This document shows positions 6,657 through 8,477 of a stretch of DNA of 8,477 nucleotides, piece after piece (the first letter of the stretch is position 1; each line of letters begins with the position of its first letter). A model generated the notes under the pieces. That model made no database searches. It saw nothing but the letters and a program-made list of their open reading frames with translations, and had not been told where the DNA came from. Source of the stretch: an uncultured Alphaproteobacteria bacterium (GTDB taxonomy: Bacteria > Pseudomonadota > Alphaproteobacteria > CAKMZR01); assembly GCA_929200455.1 (NCBI GenBank), contig CAKMZR010000057.1:1-8477 (forward strand), written 5' to 3'. Made by a program: the position numbers and the translations under genes.

Positions 6657-6685
6657 TTGTGTAAAAGGGTTCATAGGTTTATAAA
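6657..6685 (+). promoter_or_regulatory. Probable promoter of ubiE-uvrB
   Basis: TTGTGT (6657-6662), a 17-base spacer and TATAAA (6680-6685) form a sigma-70-like promoter (3/6 and 5/6 matches). Transcription would begin near 6692, about 29 bases before ubiE. The -10 box is part of the palindrome TTTATAAA at 6678-6685, shared with a candidate promoter in the other direction. Confidence 0.5.
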
Positions 6686-6707
6686 GGACAAAAGGGTATC
6701 ACGTAAA
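6678..6707 (-). promoter_or_regulatory. Candidate promoter of mutM sharing the -10 palindrome
   Basis: On the minus strand TTTACG (6707-6702), an 18-base spacer and TATAAA (6683-6678) match consensus at 4/6 and 5/6. The start point would be near 6671, about 35 bases before the mutM ATG. Its -10 overlaps the ubiE -10, so the two promoters could not be occupied together. Confidence 0.4.
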
Positions 6708-6720
6708 GAAGGCTGAGAGA

Positions 6721-7467
6721 ATGATGGAGACAGGGGAAAAGGTTCCATTTGGAAGATTGGATGTAGAAGCGGGAGAGAAGGGTGAGCTGGTGAGGGGAGT
6801 ATTTTCGCGTGTGGCGAAGCGTTATGATGTGATGAATGACATGATGGCCCTTGGTATGCATAGAGTGTGGCGTCGTATTTTTTTGGATCGTTTGGGTGTT
6901 TATGAGGGAATGAATCTTTTGGATGTAGCGGGAGGTACGGGAGACATAGCGTTTCGTGCGGTGGAGCGAGGTTGTCGTTGTGTGACGGTTGCGGATATGA
7001 GTGAGGATATGATGGAGGTGGGAAGGGATCGGCTCGTGGACAAGGGAGTGGTGAGTGAGGTGGTATGGGTGGCGGCGGCAGGAGAATATTTGCCGTTTGA
7101 GAGTCATACGATGGATGCGTGTACGATAGCGTTTGGTCTTCGTAATGTGGTAGACATTGAGGCGGTGTTGGGAGAGATGCACCGAGTATTGAGGCCTGGA
7201 GGGCGGATGTTGTGTCTTGAGTTTTCTCGTCCCCCTTCGAAGGCGTTGGAAAAGGCATTTGACGGTTACAACCGTTGGATATTGCCGAAGGTGGGGCGAT
7301 TGGTTGTGGGAGATGGATCGCCGTACAGGTATTTGGCAGAAAGCATAGAGAGGTTTCCTGATGCGGAATCGATTATGGGCATGATGGAGGACGTGGGATA
7401 TACGCGTGTATCGTGTGAGCGTTTGTCTGGGGGTATCGTGGCGTTGCACAAGGGCTGGAAGGTTTAG
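6721..7467 (+). CDS. ubiE: Ubiquinone/menaquinone biosynthesis C-methyltransferase UbiE
   Basis: UbiE is a SAM-dependent enzyme that C-methylates the benzoquinol ring late in ubiquinone synthesis (the demethylmenaquinol ring in menaquinone makers). The 248 residues are of normal length. The family signature VFSRVAKRYDVMNDMMALGMHRVWRR is at 27-52. SAM motif I is LDVAGGTGDIAFR at 67-79. ADMSEDMM at 91-98 holds the acidic ribose-binding region. The segment ACTIAFGLRNV (133-143), VLRPGG (156-161), LEFSRP and PYRYLAESIERFP (201-213) are all typical of UbiE. The ATG at 6721 is chosen for AGAAGG at 6707-6712, eight bases upstream; a second ATG follows immediately. It is divergent from mutM, and uvrB starts three bases after its stop, so the two are presumably one transcript. 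The usual alphaproteobacterial partner ubiB is not next to it. Confidence 0.97.
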   Translation: MMETGEKVPFGRLDVEAGEKGELVRGVFSRVAKRYDVMNDMMALGMHRVWRRIFLDRLGVYEGMNLLDVAGGTGDIAFRAVERGCRCVTVADMSEDMMEVGRDRLVDKGVVSEVVWVAAAGEYLPFESHTMDACTIAFGLRNVVDIEAVLGEMHRVLRPGGRMLCLEFSRPPSKALEKAFDGYNRWILPKVGRLVVGDGSPYRYLAESIERFPDAESIMGMMEDVGYTRVSCERLSGGIVALHKGWKV

Positions 7468-7470
7468 GAT

Positions 7471-8477
7471 ATGGCGGGGGGGGGGGGTGTGTTTGAGGAT
7501 ATGGATCGTTTGGCGGAGCTGAAGTCGCGGCGTGGCGTTCGTTCTGTGGATCGTTGGCGTTCGTTTGAGTTTGTGAGCGAATACGAGCCATCTGGTTCTC
7601 AGCCTGAGGCGATAGATTTGTTGTGTAAGGGTTTGGAACGTGGCGAGAAGGATCAGGTTCTTTTGGGAGTGACGGGTTCTGGTAAGACGTACACGATGGC
7701 ACAAGTGATAGCAAAACTTGACAGGCCGGCACTTATTCTTGCGTCGAACAAGACGTTGGCGGCACAGCTTTATGGAGAGATGAAGGGATTTTTTCCGAAG
7801 AATGCGGTGGAATATTTTGTGTCGTACTATGATTATTACCAGCCGGAGGCCTATGTGGCACGGAAGGATTTGTTTATAGAGAAGGAGTTGGAAAGGAACG
7901 AGCAGGTGGACAGAATGCGACATTCAGCGACGCGTTCACTGTTTGAGAGGAACGATGTGATCGTTGTGGCATCTGTATCGTGTATTTATGGCATAGGTTC
8001 TCCTGAGGACTATAGCAAGATGATCGTGGCTCTTTCTAAGGGTATGAGATTGGATGTACGGGGTTTGATGAGGAATTTGACGGACTTGCATTACAAGAGG
8101 AACGATGTTGTGTTTCAGCGTGGACATTTTCGCCTTCGAGGAGATTCTTTGGAATTGTGTCCGTCTCATTTGGAGGATCGTGCATGGCGTTTGGAATTTT
8201 TTGGTGATGAGTTGGAGAGTGTGAAGGAGTTTGATCCTTTGACGGGGGAGACGAAGGGAGATTTGGAGGAGGTACGTATTTATGCGAACAGCCACTATGT
8301 GACTCCGGGTCCGACGTTATTGCAGGCGATTGACGAGGTGAAGAAGGATTTGCGCGATCGGAAATCGTGGCTTGAGTCTCAGGGTAAGGCGATGGAGGCG
8401 TACCGCTTGGAACAAAGGATTAGTTTTGATTTGGAGATGATGACGACGACGGGTGTGTGTCCTGGGATTGAGAATTA
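7471..8477 (+). CDS. uvrB: UvrB, excinuclease ABC subunit B (3' end outside window)
   Basis: UvrB is the damage-verifying helicase-like subunit of nucleotide excision repair; it is loaded by UvrA and recruits UvrC. The 335 visible residues are the N-terminal half of a protein usually near 670. FEFVSEYEPSGSQPEAI (32-48) is the canonical beginning. Walker A is GVTGSGKT (66-73). The damage-probing beta-hairpin region starts at FVSYYDYYQPEAY (116-128). VIVVASVSCIYGIGS (163-177), the YKR...RGHFRLRGD region and YANSHYVTP (271-279) follow; the window ends at PGIEN. The hairpin arm reads ARKDLFIEKELERNEQ, unlike the common P-T-D-T-Y-IEKD version. The ATG at 7471 is chosen because it stands three bases after ubiE, with GGAAGG eight bases upstream. 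It adds the residues MAGGGGVFED from a run of twelve G. An in-frame ATG at 7501 is an alternative start. Confidence 0.95.
   Translation, partial: MAGGGGVFEDMDRLAELKSRRGVRSVDRWRSFEFVSEYEPSGSQPEAIDLLCKGLERGEKDQVLLGVTGSGKTYTMAQVIAKLDRPALILASNKTLAAQLYGEMKGFFPKNAVEYFVSYYDYYQPEAYVARKDLFIEKELERNEQVDRMRHSATRSLFERNDVIVVASVSCIYGIGSPEDYSKMIVALSKGMRLDVRGLMRNLTDLHYKRNDVVFQRGHFRLRGDSLELCPSHLEDRAWRLEFFGDELESVKEFDPLTGETKGDLEEVRIYANSHYVTPGPTLLQAIDEVKKDLRDRKSWLESQGKAMEAYRLEQRISFDLEMMTTTGVCPGIEN
7476..7487 (+). repeat. Poly-G tract (12 G) at the 5' end of uvrB
   Basis: Twelve consecutive G follow ATGGC of uvrB. With twelve, the upstream ATG reads into UvrB. With thirteen, the frame ends at a TGA just before the second ATG (7501). 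With eleven, it ends at a TGA after about sixteen codons. The copies AGGATATGG at 7466-7474 and 7496-7504 flank the tract, each ending in an in-frame ATG. Confidence 0.9.

Noticed and set aside
6679..7923. Long open frame on the minus strand (about 414 codons) across ubiE and uvrB
   Set aside because: It is antisense to two certain genes, shows no domain, and is Arg/His/Thr-rich as expected from the skewed composition.

Overview
The window looks like chromosomal DNA from a flagellated, Gram-negative alphaproteobacterium. Four things point that way. MotA/MotB have alphaproteobacterial-style sequences (MotB transmembrane stretch AYADFVTAMMAFFLLLWLLN). The glutamyl-tRNA synthetase is of the zinc-free kind with a YPCFDTQEEL-type segment. 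mutM lies divergent from ubiE, a common alphaproteobacterial arrangement. A small exported protein sits directly downstream of mutM. The species cannot be named from the sequence alone. All recognised proteins read well in the standard code, and no phage, IS element, CRISPR array, tRNA or rRNA was seen.

Layout: positions 1-4724 hold four co-directional minus-strand genes, in transcription order gltX, cysS, motA, motB (motB is cut by the left window edge). gltX and cysS overlap by an ATGA stop/start junction. motA and motB are separated by 238 bases filled largely with degenerate tandem repeats. A small plus-strand gene (4936-5310) encodes an orphan DUF6197-like protein with a Lys/Arg-rich tail. 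It is divergent from gltX, each with a recognisable sigma-70-type promoter, and it meets the next minus-strand gene stop-to-stop. The pair mutM and a small signal-peptide protein (6636-5307, minus) follows. ubiE and uvrB (6721 to the right edge, plus) are divergent from mutM and nearly abut each other; uvrB is cut by the window.

How the genes fit together: two aminoacyl-tRNA synthetases (Glu, Cys), the flagellar stator (MotA/MotB proton channel), a ubiquinone-pathway methyltransferase, and two DNA repair proteins (Fpg glycosylase, UvrB) make an ordinary housekeeping neighbourhood. There is no convincing sign of a new multi-gene system.

The less ordinary features are fine-scale. The plus strand is rich in G and T regardless of gene direction. 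Shine-Dalgarno motifs are largely missing from minus-strand genes. A run of twelve G lies just inside the uvrB start. The stop/start junction of gltX-cysS is duplicated. A palindromic -10 element may serve both mutM and ubiE. The Fpg zinc finger has His in place of its fourth Cys. The repeat block between motA and motB has no obvious function.
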